From contig NZ_BMXG01000013.1 of the NCBI RefSeq assembly GCF_014651635.1, positions 60,088-124,087 on the forward strand: 64,000 nt of DNA. Reading direction: 5' to 3'. Positions 54,689-63,784 of this stretch are shown piece by piece. The position numbers and the translations under genes were made by a program. Source of the stretch: Cerasicoccus arenae. Its GTDB lineage: Bacteria; Verrucomicrobiota; Verrucomicrobiia; Opitutales; Cerasicoccaceae. Numbering within the stretch: position 1 is the stretch's first letter; each line of letters opens with the position of its first letter. The notes under the pieces were generated by a model. That model did no database searches. It worked only from the letters and a program-made list of their open reading frames with translations, and was not told the DNA's origin.

Positions 54689-55612
54689 ATGCCTACTCCC
54701 CGCGAAATATTACGCAAAGTGCGCCAAATCGAAATCCGGACCAATCGCTTGGTCACGGACGCACTCACTGGTGCCTACCACAGCGTATTTAAGGGCCAAG
54801 GGATGGATTTTGAGGAGGTTCGTGAATATGCTCCGGGTGACGACGTGCGTGCGATTGACTGGAATGTCACCGCCAAGATGGATCGCCCATTCATCAAAAA
54901 ATTCCGCGAAGAACGTGAGCTGACCATTGTGCTCCTCGTTGACCTCTCGGCTTCGGGTGCTTTTGGCTCTGAAGATGAATCCAAGCGTGAGCTCGCTGCG
55001 GAGATCGCGAGCGTTCTGGCCTTCTCCGCCACCAAAAACAACGACAAGGTCGGCCTAATGCTCTTCACCGATGAGGTCGAGCAATACATCCCCCCCCGAA
55101 AAGGCAGGCAGCATGTCTTGCGCGTAATCCGCGAAATCCTCTTCCACGAACCGCAACACACGGGAACAAACGTGGTCATGGCGCTAGACACCGTGAATCG
55201 CATGATCAAGCGCAAGGCCATCGTCTTCTTGCTCACCGATTTCCTGCAAGGCCCCGATGGACGCCTCCCCGCTCCTAATGAGCACAATGGCGACGCCCTT
55301 TTCCGCGCGCTGGCTCTGACCAACCGACGCCATGACCTGACCACCATCCTGTTGTCTGATCCACGCGAAGTTCAACTCCCCAACGTTGGCCTGATCGCAC
55401 TGGAAGACGCAGAAACCGGACAACTCGTTGAAATCGATACGGGCAGCTCCAAGGTCCGCTCACTTTACGCCAAGCAAAACCGTGAACGGCTTGATGGGCT
55501 GCACAAGGGACTGCGGCAAGCCGGAGTGGGTGCCCTGCCCGTCTGCACGGGCGAACCCTACATCAATAACCTGCGCCGTTACTTTGAGGCGCGCAGCCAG
55601 CGGAGGCATTAA
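54689..55612 (+). CDS. DUF58 (VWA-like) protein of the Bat operon
   Basis: A 307-aa soluble protein of the DUF58 family, regularly found between MoxR and BatA. It starts with an EVREYAPGDDVRAIDWNVTA segment that is the family signature (YxxGDDxRxIDW). A VWA-like part follows, with LLVDLSASGAFG as the MIDAS-like DxSxS element. It probably serves as a partner of the MoxR ATPase. It follows moxR by about 107 bp. An 8-C run (55090-55097) encodes Pro-Pro in YIPPRKG. Confidence 0.9.
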   Translation: MPTPREILRKVRQIEIRTNRLVTDALTGAYHSVFKGQGMDFEEVREYAPGDDVRAIDWNVTAKMDRPFIKKFREERELTIVLLVDLSASGAFGSEDESKRELAAEIASVLAFSATKNNDKVGLMLFTDEVEQYIPPRKGRQHVLRVIREILFHEPQHTGTNVVMALDTVNRMIKRKAIVFLLTDFLQGPDGRLPAPNEHNGDALFRALALTNRRHDLTTILLSDPREVQLPNVGLIALEDAETGQLVEIDTGSSKVRSLYAKQNRERLDGLHKGLRQAGVGALPVCTGEPYINNLRRYFEARSQRRH

Positions 55613-55613
55613 T

Positions 55614-56237
55614 ATGAACTTTGCTACGCTAATAAACGTTACATCACAGAGCTTGTCCCGAATCACTGTTCGTGCATTTCTGATGCTGGCCATCCTACCC
55701 GCGACAATTTTTGCCCAAACCGAAGGGCTGCGGCCGATGCGCGGCTTGCGGCAAACATCTTATTGGGAGCAAAATTGGCCTTGGCTAACTGCCGTCATCG
55801 CTGTTGGTACCATCGCACTGATCGCGCTAGTAGTCTGGCTCGCACGACGCAAACCTGCCACGAAACAATTGACGCCCGCTGAGGAAGCCCGCCTCCGCCT
55901 CGGCGAAGCAGCCGACCTCGCAGACGGTCAGGACGACAAGGCTTTCTCCACCACCGTTTCTGATGCCCTACGTGTCTTCATGGAGCGGGCTTTCTCGTTG
56001 CGCGCTCCCGAACAAACCACGGAAGAATTTTTGCAATCGGCCCAATCAAGCGGTCGTCTGCCAGAGGCCTCATTACAAACTTTGGCACGTTTTTTGGAAC
56101 TGTGTGACTTGGCGAAATTCGCCCAACAGTCCTTTGGTGATGAGGAACGTCTTCAACTCCTGAATACCGCTCGCAATTTTGTCGACGAAGCTGGCCGACC
56201 AGCCACTGCTGAACCAAAGGAGACTGCTGCGACATGA
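55614..56237 (+). CDS. DUF4381-like membrane protein of the Bat operon
   Basis: A 207-aa protein with an N-terminal signal or membrane segment (about 20-36), a transmembrane helix (about 55-80, AVIAVGTIALIALVVWLA) and a cytoplasmic helical part (about 85-200) with RLGEAADLADGQD and DALRVFMERAFSLRAPEQTTEEFL. This is typical of the DUF4381 protein located between DUF58 and BatA genes. Its function is not established. The start at 55614 has a good GGAGG 8 nt upstream and follows the DUF58 stop by one base. Its end overlaps the BatA start (ATGA). Confidence 0.85.
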   Translation: MNFATLINVTSQSLSRITVRAFLMLAILPATIFAQTEGLRPMRGLRQTSYWEQNWPWLTAVIAVGTIALIALVVWLARRKPATKQLTPAEEARLRLGEAADLADGQDDKAFSTTVSDALRVFMERAFSLRAPEQTTEEFLQSAQSSGRLPEASLQTLARFLELCDLAKFAQQSFGDEERLQLLNTARNFVDEAGRPATAEPKETAAT

Positions 56238-57271
56238 CCGAGTCCTTTGAATTCCGTGACCAGTGGGTGCTGTGGTTCCTGTTGGCCCTGCCCCTGTTGT
56301 TATTCATCAAGGGACGCACTGGCCGTTCCGCCTCGCTCTTGTTTTCCTCGACCGCAATCGCGCGCGATGTGGCCAAACAGGCCAAGAGTCGGGCTGGCGG
56401 GTTCTTATTCTTCCTCCGTCTTCTTGCGCTGGCTGCGTTAATTGTCGCCTTGGCTCGGCCGCAAATTGGCAAAGGCCATTCCGAAGTCGAAGCCAGTGGC
56501 ATTGATATTGTGCTCGCCGTCGACGTTTCCGGCTCAATGGCGGCACTCGACTTTGCCACGCAGCGCGACGTCGCAACGCGGCTGGACATCGTGAAACGCG
56601 TCATCACCGACTTCGTGGAAAAACGACCCAATGACCGCATCGGCCTCGTTGCCTTCGCCAAAGAGCCCTTCCTCGTCAGTCCGCTCACGCTAAACCATGA
56701 TTGGTTACGCAAGAATCTTGATCGTCTGGAGCTGGGCATCATCGATGGTGGAGGCACCGCAATTGGCCCAGCAATCGGAATGAGCGCTAATCGACTGCGC
56801 GACTTGCCAGCCAAAAGCCGTGTCGTGGTGCTCCTCACTGATGGCGAAGACACCGTCGGCCAGCTTCCCCCTATTGCTGCCGCCGAAGCTGCGGAAACCT
56901 TTGACGTAAAAATCTATACCATTGCCGCCGGAAAAACCGGCCGCGTGCCAATGCCTGCTACCGACCGCAATGGCCAATTGCTCCGAGACCGTGACGGTAA
57001 CCTAGTCCTCTCGGGGTATCAAAATAGTTACGTTGACGAAGAAACGTTGACCAAGATTGCCGACATCACCGGGGGTAAATTCTACCGAGCAACCAACCAA
57101 GAGCAGTTGGCCGCAATCTATGACGACATTGATGAGCTTGAAAAAACCGAGGTAAAACTCCGCCATTTCGCGGAATACGAGGAGCTATTCTTCTGGCCCG
57201 CCCTAATTGGCTTGGGCCTCATCTCGCTGGAACAACTTTTAGGCAACACCCGATTCAAACGCCTGCCATGA
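56234..57271 (+). CDS. batA: BatA: VWA-domain membrane protein
   Basis: A 345-aa inner-membrane protein with an N-terminal double helix (about 10-80), a VWA domain (about 90-295) with DVSGSMA as the MIDAS motif and the TDGED segment, and a C-terminal transmembrane helix. It is known as part of the Bacteroides aerotolerance operon and is thought to form a membrane complex with MoxR. Its ATG overlaps the DUF4381 stop codon, and its stop codon overlaps the BatB start (ATGA). Confidence 0.93.
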   Translation: MTESFEFRDQWVLWFLLALPLLLFIKGRTGRSASLLFSSTAIARDVAKQAKSRAGGFLFFLRLLALAALIVALARPQIGKGHSEVEASGIDIVLAVDVSGSMAALDFATQRDVATRLDIVKRVITDFVEKRPNDRIGLVAFAKEPFLVSPLTLNHDWLRKNLDRLELGIIDGGGTAIGPAIGMSANRLRDLPAKSRVVVLLTDGEDTVGQLPPIAAAEAAETFDVKIYTIAAGKTGRVPMPATDRNGQLLRDRDGNLVLSGYQNSYVDEETLTKIADITGGKFYRATNQEQLAAIYDDIDELEKTEVKLRHFAEYEELFFWPALIGLGLISLEQLLGNTRFKRLP

Positions 57272-59895
57272 ACTTTGAATACTACAGTTGGCTCATCGCC
57301 ATCCCCGTCGTTCTCTTACTGGCGGGCGGGTTGTTCTTATTGAACTCCCGTGCGCGAAAACGGCTCGTGCGTGAATTCGCCTCGGATCGGCTGGTGAAGC
57401 AACTTCTGGCCAGCTACAGCCCTGCTCGCCGCAAATTCAAGAATGGCCTGCTGTTGCTGGCGCTGACACTGATCGTCTTTGCTTTAGCCCGTCCACAATG
57501 GGGCTTCACTTGGCGCGAAACGAAGAGCAAGGGTATCGACATCATGTTCGTGGTTGATGTTTCGCGCAGTATGTTGGCGCAGGATATCAAACCGAACCGC
57601 TTGGCCCGCTCAAAGTTAGCTATCCTCGACTTCATTGATAAACTTGAAGGCGACCGCATTGGCCTCGTGGCGTTCGCTGGCAACGCGTTCCTCCAGTGCC
57701 CGCTCACGTTGGACTATGATGCCTTCCGCCAATCCCTGGAAGCCGTGGACACCAATGTCATTTCCTTAGGCGGCACCGATATCGCGCGTGCCGTTGAGGA
57801 ATCCGAAGCCGCCTTCTCCGATGAAAACAACTATAAAATCATGGTGCTAATTACCGACGGTGAAGATTTGGAAGAGGACGGCATCGCACGCGCACGCAAA
57901 GCCGCAGAGAACGGAGTCACCATATATACAGTTGGCGTCGGAACCGCGGAGGGTGAGTTAATCCCCATGAGAAACCGTTTTGGGCAACTGGAATACATGC
58001 GCGACGACAACGGCGAAATGGTGCGCACCAAACTAGACGCCGATACATTGGATGAAATCGCCCAGGCAACCAACGGATTTTACACTCCCCTCGGGCCAAC
58101 CGGTTACGGGCTAGAGCAAGTCTACGAAGCTGGCTTAGAGGCTGTGCCTGAACATGAATTAGCCTCCCGCATGCAAAAAATGTGGCTTGAGCGTTTCCAA
58201 TGGCCACTGGGAATTGCCATTGTTCTGCTCGCTTGGGAGCCACTGATCGGCACTCGGCGAATTACTTTGCGTCGCAAAGCCAAAGGCAAGGCCGTCTCCA
58301 CGGTCGGTCGCATCGCCTCGAAAACGGCACTGTTTGCTTTGCTCGCTGGGCTATGCTTCGCCGCTTCAGACCTCTCCGCCTCCGTTCGCGAGGGAGAGAG
58401 CCACTTCCGCAATGGCGACTATGCGCAAGCGGCGGCGGCATTCCAAGCTGCCGCTGAGGCTGATCCGCTCAACGCCCAAGCAAGCTTCAATCTTGGCAAC
58501 GCATTGCAAGCACTTGGCCAAACAGAAGAGGCTCAGGCCGCCTATATGCGGTCACTGGCCACAACGGACTTCGAGCTGCAAGCAGACGCATTTTATAACT
58601 TGGGCTCCATGCGTTACACCGAGGCTCAGGCAAAGCTGGCGGAAACCGATCTATCCGCCATCGCCAAGCAAAGTGACGAGGCGAGCCGCCAAAGCGCCTT
58701 ATCCATTCAACAAGGACGCATGGTGCTCAATGAGGCCAAAAGTTTACAGAATAATCCACCAAAACAGCAGGAAGGCCAACCCTCCCCCGAGCAGATGCTG
58801 ATGCAGCGCGCCCAACAAGTGCTACAAACTGCCGAACAAGCAAAAGCCGCCGGCGAGGAATCCATTAAAGCAGGAACCGCAGCGCAGGCTGTGGGCAAGC
58901 CCGTTAGAAATGCTTGGGAACAGGCAGCCAAAGACTTTCAAAGCTCTCTGGAACTCAATCCTGCGGGCGAAGATGCCGCCTTTAACTACAATTATGTCTC
59001 CGAACAGATCGAGAGTCTAAAGCGTAACCTCCACGATCTGCAGCGGTCGCAAACGCAAATCCAGGATAACACGTCACCACTCGAAAAAGTCATTGAAGAG
59101 TTGAAAGAGCTGCTCAAACAAGAGCAACAGGATCAGGAGAATCAAGATCAGCAAAACCAAGACCAACAGCAGCAAGAACAACAACAGCAGCAGGACCAAC
59201 AGCAGCAGGACCAACAGCAGCAGGACCAACAGCAGCAGCAGCAAGACCAGCAACAGCAGTCGCAGAACCAACAGAATTCTCAACAGCAGCAATCTGGCGA
59301 GCAAGGCCAGCAACAAGAGCAAAAAGACGAACAGCAGTCAGCCGAGCAACAAGAACAACAGGGTGAAGAAAAGGACCAACAGTCTGGCGATCAGGAAAAA
59401 TCTGCGGAAGAACAAGAGGCAGAAAAGCAAGCACAGGCTGACAAAGAGCAATCTGGTGAGAAGGATGAAGCATCGGCATCCGAGAATGACGAGAAGACTG
59501 AAAAAGACAAAGAAACGGAGAACCAGTCCGAAGAGGCAAATCAACAGAAGTCCGAAGAGGTTGATAAAATGATCGATGCGATGGATCAAGGCCAACAGTC
59601 CGAAGAAGACGCCACAGCACCCGAATCAGCTGAAGGAGAAGAAGAAGAAAAGCAGGGTATGACTCTTTCTGAAGAGGACGCACAAAAAGCCGCAGAAGAG
59701 GCGGCAAAAGCAGGCCCCATACAGGCCACCGAAGGCAAACCTCAAGGCGAAGACGTACAGATCGGTGTGATGTCACGGGATGACGCCCGCCGCCTGCTGG
59801 AATCTTTAAAAAGAGCAGAAAAGAAACTACCGGTTTCCGGCTATGGTCGACGTGAATCCAACCGGGACGAAGACGGAAAGCGAAAGGATTGGTAA
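57268..59895 (+). CDS. BatB-BatC fusion: VWA domain, TPR and Gln-rich tail
   Basis: An 875-aa protein. The N-terminal BatB part (about 1-330) has two transmembrane helices, a VWA domain with DVSRSM as the MIDAS motif and a third helix. A short hydrophobic segment (about 355-378) leads to a BatC part (about 380-580) with TPR-like repeats (SFNLGNALQALGQTEEAQAAYMRSL). A long acidic Gln-rich region (about 610-820) and a C-terminal segment with SRDDARRLLESLKRAEKKLP end the protein. BatB and BatC are separate genes in most operons. The Gln-rich tract contains a 15-bp tandem repeat (59182-59226) and will be length-variable. Confidence 0.9.
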   Translation: MNFEYYSWLIAIPVVLLLAGGLFLLNSRARKRLVREFASDRLVKQLLASYSPARRKFKNGLLLLALTLIVFALARPQWGFTWRETKSKGIDIMFVVDVSRSMLAQDIKPNRLARSKLAILDFIDKLEGDRIGLVAFAGNAFLQCPLTLDYDAFRQSLEAVDTNVISLGGTDIARAVEESEAAFSDENNYKIMVLITDGEDLEEDGIARARKAAENGVTIYTVGVGTAEGELIPMRNRFGQLEYMRDDNGEMVRTKLDADTLDEIAQATNGFYTPLGPTGYGLEQVYEAGLEAVPEHELASRMQKMWLERFQWPLGIAIVLLAWEPLIGTRRITLRRKAKGKAVSTVGRIASKTALFALLAGLCFAASDLSASVREGESHFRNGDYAQAAAAFQAAAEADPLNAQASFNLGNALQALGQTEEAQAAYMRSLATTDFELQADAFYNLGSMRYTEAQAKLAETDLSAIAKQSDEASRQSALSIQQGRMVLNEAKSLQNNPPKQQEGQPSPEQMLMQRAQQVLQTAEQAKAAGEESIKAGTAAQAVGKPVRNAWEQAAKDFQSSLELNPAGEDAAFNYNYVSEQIESLKRNLHDLQRSQTQIQDNTSPLEKVIEELKELLKQEQQDQENQDQQNQDQQQQEQQQQQDQQQQDQQQQDQQQQQQDQQQQSQNQQNSQQQQSGEQGQQQEQKDEQQSAEQQEQQGEEKDQQSGDQEKSAEEQEAEKQAQADKEQSGEKDEASASENDEKTEKDKETENQSEEANQQKSEEVDKMIDAMDQGQQSEEDATAPESAEGEEEEKQGMTLSEEDAQKAAEEAAKAGPIQATEGKPQGEDVQIGVMSRDDARRLLESLKRAEKKLPVSGYGRRESNRDEDGKRKDW
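59182..59226 (+). repeat. 15-bp minisatellite, three perfect copies
   Basis: The unit CAACAGCAGCAGGAC occurs three times without mismatch and is flanked by degenerate copies inside the Gln-rich region of the BatB-BatC fusion. Changes in copy number stay in frame. Confidence 0.85.
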
Positions 59896-59897
59896 TT

Positions 59898-61697
59898 ATG
59901 AATAATCGTTTTTTTAATCCAATATTCATATTCATCGTTTTCAGCTTGTGCCACTTGGCGCACGCTCAGGATTATAGCGCAACGAGCGATTTCCAACCGA
60001 ACATTATTCGCGAAGGCGAACGCTCTCGCTACCAATTTACGATCAGCAGCTCATCGGGTAATTTCCAACTCGATTCGGTTGAGATGCCGCAAATCGACGG
60101 GCTCGACTTTCAATACGCTGGCAACAGCAGCAGCCAGGAAATGTCGGTGACGAATCAGGGATTTTCTCGAACCCTCCGCCAAATTTACGGATTTCAAGTG
60201 ACCGGCCAAAAAGAAGGCGAATACACAATGCCGCTGTTTCATGTCATCATCGATGGCAAAAAAATTGAGGTTCCTTCAGCCACATTAAAAGTCATCAAGC
60301 CAACAGACAATCCAACCACTGGAAATGAAAAATCGATGTGGACAGAGTTAGAGCTACCGCGCGAATCGCTCTACGTCGGCGAGGCTGTCTTGGCCAAGCT
60401 GAAGCTCATTTATGACCCCAACCAGATAATAGATGTCGGACAGGCCCGCAACCCGCCATTTTCAGTCAAGGAGGGCGACGCATTTGCCATTGGCCAATTC
60501 GGTAATCAGCAATCTCAAGACATCGAGCACGAAGGCCGCATCCTGCGCGAAGTTAGTTGGCAAGTCATGCTGACGCCTCTCAAAACCGGCCCTCAGCCAA
60601 TGGTTATCCAGATGGATTTAGTCGTGGCCATGAAGGGCAACCAGCAACAGCGACGGTCGCGTCACAGCTTGATGGACCAGCTAATGGGAAACCGCTATGA
60701 GCGCCAGCAAGTGACGCTCTATACCGAAGATCGCAATATCGAAGTTCAGCCATTGCCGGAAGAAAACCGGCCTACTTATTTTACAGGTGGAATTGGCCTC
60801 TTCACCGTCGATAAACCGAAGCTTTCGCAACGTAGTGCCAAGGCTGGCGAACCGCTAACCATGACGCTCGTCGTGCGCGGGCAAGGCAATTTCGACCGTC
60901 TGCAGGCACCATCGCTGGAACAGTCCGACAACTGGCGTGATTATCCGCCGGAAGAGCAATACTTCCCCGCCGATGCATTGGGCTACGTAGGTTATAAAAC
61001 GTTCGAATACACGCTGATCCCTCGGGAAGCCGGGGAATTAAAAACACCTGAAATCAACTTCAACTTCTTCGATCCCGAAACCGCAAAATACGTGGAGCTG
61101 CCCATCCCCGGCCAATTAATTCCAGTGGCGGAAAATCCCAATGCCCAAAGCCCAAAGCGGAATCCCGTCACCGCGCGACGTGGCCCAGAACTTTTGTCGA
61201 TCGCCAGTACACCGGGTCAGTGGGTCAGCGCCATACGGCCAGTCATCACCGACCCCATTTTCCTCGGCGGACAGGCCATTCCTGCAATACTACTCGGCCT
61301 CATGATCTTTCACCGGCGGCGTGAATTACGTCTGCAAAATGACGCCGCCTATGCCCGTAACATCCGGGCAGACAAACATACTCGGATAGAGCTCGCCGCC
61401 GCACGCCAAGCAGCCTCAGCAGCAGACGCACAGGCATTCTTCGCCGCAGCACAGCGCACAGTGCAAGCAGCAGCCGGGCGAACCGTTGAGCAAGCGCCTG
61501 AGTCGTTGACCGTGATCGACATCGAAGCCATTGCCCGGCGACAAGGACTGAGCGATGAAGATGTCCAGAATGCACGCGAGTTTATCGAGTCGGGCGACGC
61601 GATTCGCTTCGGTGGCCTCAGTCAGTCAAAAATCGACTTCTCCAGCGAGTTATCACGTCTGGAAAAAACCGTTAACGCATTGGGAGGTAGCAAATGA
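59898..61697 (+). CDS. batD: BatD oxygen tolerance protein
   Basis: A 599-aa exported protein with a signal peptide (about 1-23, ending AHAQD), several beta-sandwich repeats (about 30-430) and a C-terminal transmembrane helix (about 455-475, AIPAILLGLMIFHRRREL) followed by a cytoplasmic helical tail. The segments ESLYVGEAVLAKLKLIYD, SWQVMLTPLKTGPQPM and VRGQGNFDRLQAPSLEQ belong to the BatD family. It starts two bases after the fusion gene stop codon and overlaps the BatE start (ATGA). Confidence 0.92.
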   Translation: MNNRFFNPIFIFIVFSLCHLAHAQDYSATSDFQPNIIREGERSRYQFTISSSSGNFQLDSVEMPQIDGLDFQYAGNSSSQEMSVTNQGFSRTLRQIYGFQVTGQKEGEYTMPLFHVIIDGKKIEVPSATLKVIKPTDNPTTGNEKSMWTELELPRESLYVGEAVLAKLKLIYDPNQIIDVGQARNPPFSVKEGDAFAIGQFGNQQSQDIEHEGRILREVSWQVMLTPLKTGPQPMVIQMDLVVAMKGNQQQRRSRHSLMDQLMGNRYERQQVTLYTEDRNIEVQPLPEENRPTYFTGGIGLFTVDKPKLSQRSAKAGEPLTMTLVVRGQGNFDRLQAPSLEQSDNWRDYPPEEQYFPADALGYVGYKTFEYTLIPREAGELKTPEINFNFFDPETAKYVELPIPGQLIPVAENPNAQSPKRNPVTARRGPELLSIASTPGQWVSAIRPVITDPIFLGGQAIPAILLGLMIFHRRRELRLQNDAAYARNIRADKHTRIELAAARQAASAADAQAFFAAAQRTVQAAAGRTVEQAPESLTVIDIEAIARRQGLSDEDVQNAREFIESGDAIRFGGLSQSKIDFSSELSRLEKTVNALGGSK

Positions 61698-62434
61698 GCA
61701 CTTATATTCGATTTGCAATATTATCACTGTTGTTAATAGCAATTCCTTCGGCGGCAAACGCCCAGAAGTCACCGATTATTGACTTTGATCAAGCCAACGC
61801 GCTCTATGCTGAAGGTAAGTTTGAAGAGGCCGCCACGGCCTATCAGAAGCTGCTGCCCGAACATCAGTCCGCAAGCGTCCATTACAACTTGGGCAACGCC
61901 TACTACCACCTTGGTGAATACGGCCCTGCGATCCTGCACTTTGAAAAGGCGCTCGCACTCGACCCACGCAATCCAGACATTCGCGCCAATTTGGAACTCA
62001 CTCAGGAAGCCGCTCAACTCACTCCCCCTCCTCCCCTTTGGGCGGAAATCGTCGCCGATTTTGCCCCGGTGAATACTTGGACATGGCTAGCCGTGGTGAG
62101 TTTTTGGGTAGCCGCTGCGTTGCTTTTGCTCGCTCCGCTTTACCGGTGGAAGGGGCCGCTACGTGGGGGGCTGACCGCATTATCCATCCTCATTTTGATT
62201 GCCAGCGGCATCGGACTCTACGGCTGGCACGTGCGCGGGAGCTATGGAGTCGTGCTAACCGACGAGGCCACCCTCAGCGTCGCCCCGACGGCAAGCAGCC
62301 CAGGGGCAGGCTCCGTCAAGGCAGGAGAGCTAGCCCGCATCCGTAAGCAACACGGTGATTATTACCTCGTCACTGTGGGCGATAATAAATTCGGCTGGCT
62401 GCCCAATACTGTGTTTTCGCCGGTCTGGGATTAA
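61694..62434 (+). CDS. batE: BatE: TPR and SH3-like membrane protein
   Basis: A 246-aa protein with a signal segment (about 1-23), a TPR pair (about 30-100, ASVHYNLGNAYYHLGEYGPAILHFEKALALDP), two transmembrane helices (about 120-180) and a C-terminal SH3-like domain (about 190-246). This is the usual BatE layout. Its start overlaps the BatD stop codon by four bases. Its stop codon overlaps that of the convergent gene (62431-62434). Confidence 0.9.
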   Translation: MSTYIRFAILSLLLIAIPSAANAQKSPIIDFDQANALYAEGKFEEAATAYQKLLPEHQSASVHYNLGNAYYHLGEYGPAILHFEKALALDPRNPDIRANLELTQEAAQLTPPPPLWAEIVADFAPVNTWTWLAVVSFWVAAALLLLAPLYRWKGPLRGGLTALSILILIASGIGLYGWHVRGSYGVVLTDEATLSVAPTASSPGAGSVKAGELARIRKQHGDYYLVTVGDNKFGWLPNTVFSPVWD

Positions 62435-63012
62435 CGGTCGTAATACAGTGGTTGCACGTTTACGACCCGCTCAATCCCAGCAATTCGATCCACGGCGTCC
62501 GCCACAGTTGCGGGTTCTTTCGCTCCAAGTAATAATAAATACTGATCCGGCATTTGGCCGCGCTCGGTTATACGGTAGCCCCAAGACTTCACCGCAGTGG
62601 CGAGTTCAGAGCTCGGTGCGCCCGGTGCCAATTCCACCACCACGCGATCAGCGGACATTACCCGCACGCTTTCCACAAGCTCACCGTCGTTGACCTTTTG
62701 GACGGTTTCTTCGATGCGCAAAGTCTGCTCCGGCTCTTGGCCCTGCAAGATAAGCACGCGACGGTAGGTGTGCTCATCGGGATGAGGATACAATTTGCTG
62801 GCGACAATAAAGTCTGACTGCATCGGCTGTCCTCGCTCGCGGTAAGCCTGCAAAATCCCCGGCGTCGCAGCGCGTTGGATATCTACCGCCGTCTGAACCT
62901 CGGGCGGTGCTTCCGGCCTATCCTTAGCCCGCTGGCTTTTTATGATAGTCACCAAGATCATCCCGAGGATGGCCCCAAAGAAGAAAATGATCAGTCGGTC
63001 TTTAAATTTCAT
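62431..63012 (-). CDS. Single-pass membrane protein of unknown function
   Basis: A 193-aa protein with one N-terminal helix (about 8-26, IIFFFGAILGMILVTII). A soluble part follows, whose second half (about 85-193) shows two alternating beta-alpha units (EETVQKVNDGELVESVRVMS, LATAVKSWGYRITERG) that could be small ferredoxin-like domains. No catalytic motifs and no family recognised. The upstream 95-aa gene overlaps its start by four bases (ATGA), so they form a pair. It is convergent with batE, with a shared TTAA at the two stop codons. Confidence 0.7.
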   Translation of the reverse strand: MKFKDRLIIFFFGAILGMILVTIIKSQRAKDRPEAPPEVQTAVDIQRAATPGILQAYRERGQPMQSDFIVASKLYPHPDEHTYRRVLILQGQEPEQTLRIEETVQKVNDGELVESVRVMSADRVVVELAPGAPSSELATAVKSWGYRITERGQMPDQYLLLLGAKEPATVADAVDRIAGIERVVNVQPLYYDR

Positions 63013-63296
63013 TTTCGGGGATCCAATAGCGCCTTGCGCTGATTCCGGCGATGCGCCTGCATCACGCAGAGAACAAGGCTAATGGCCGGTGCCCAGACTT
63101 TGCCCGCCAACTCCCCACCATTGCCCACTCCCAGCATCGCCCGATGCGCCATCGTGAGGTCCGGGTTCGTCAACGCGCCGATCAGGGAAAAACCCAATGC
63201 GCCGATTATTGCACCCACCAGCACCACTGCGGCGTAATAGCCCAGGAAGCAAAACGGCCAATAAACGAAGCCGGGAATCTGTCGCGAGTTACTCAT
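63009..63296 (-). CDS. Small membrane protein of unknown function
   Basis: A 95-aa protein with two hydrophobic helices (about 8-45 and 63-80, with AAVVLVGAIIGALGFSLIGAL) and a basic C-terminal tail. Not recognised as a named family. It is the first gene of a two-gene minus-strand unit with the 193-aa protein and diverges from the thioesterase gene. Confidence 0.65.
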   Translation of the reverse strand: MSNSRQIPGFVYWPFCFLGYYAAVVLVGAIIGALGFSLIGALTNPDLTMAHRAMLGVGNGGELAGKVWAPAISLVLCVMQAHRRNQRKALLDPRK

Positions 63297-63385
63297 GTTT
63301 CAATTCGCTATGCTCGCGATCAAAGATCGTCCAGCCAAGACAAAAGGTTCTTGGCGCAATGCGGCCGCTCCATATTGTTTGCACC

Positions 63386-63784
63386 GTGATCTCAACCACC
63401 AGCAAATTACGCGTGCGCTATGCCGAAACCGACAAGATGGGCATCGTCTATCACACCAATTATTTTGTCTGGTTCGAACTATGCCGGGTCGAAATGCTCG
63501 ACCATATTGGCCTCTCTTATCGCGACCTCGAAGCTCGCGGATTCCTCCTGCCAGTGCTTGAGATCGCTGCCAATTATCGCAAACCAGCATATTTTGACGA
63601 CCGTATCGAGGTAACCTGCTTCATCGACGAAGCACCCAGCCTACGAATTAACATCAGCTACGAAGTGCGCCGAGGCGAAGAATTACTTGTCACTGGATCA
63701 TCGCGTCATGCCTTTATGAGTCCGAGCGGACGACCCGTAAAACCGCCTAAGGATGTCCTAGACCACTTCATGTCGCATTTCTAG
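63386..63784 (+). CDS. YbgC/4HBT-type acyl-CoA thioesterase
   Basis: A 132-aa hot-dog-fold thioesterase with the family start VRYAETDKMGIVYHTNYFVWFELCRVEML, where Asp (in ETD) is the expected catalytic acid, and later APSLRINISYEVRRGEELLVTG. It probably hydrolyses short acyl-CoA or acyl-ACP thioesters, as in the Tol-Pal-linked YbgC group. No tol genes are next to it. The GTG at 63386 is used; an in-frame ATG at 63359 would add nine residues. Confidence 0.88.
   Translation: MISTTSKLRVRYAETDKMGIVYHTNYFVWFELCRVEMLDHIGLSYRDLEARGFLLPVLEIAANYRKPAYFDDRIEVTCFIDEAPSLRINISYEVRRGEELLVTGSSRHAFMSPSGRPVKPPKDVLDHFMSHF

Noticed and set aside
59182..59226. CRISPR-like direct repeats
   Set aside because: The 15-bp copies are adjacent without spacers and encode Gln/Asp inside a gene.
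59074..59935. Minus-strand frames rich in Leu opposite the Gln-rich region of the BatB-BatC fusion
   Set aside because: Artefact of CAG/CAA repeats read in reverse; no domain, no start signal.
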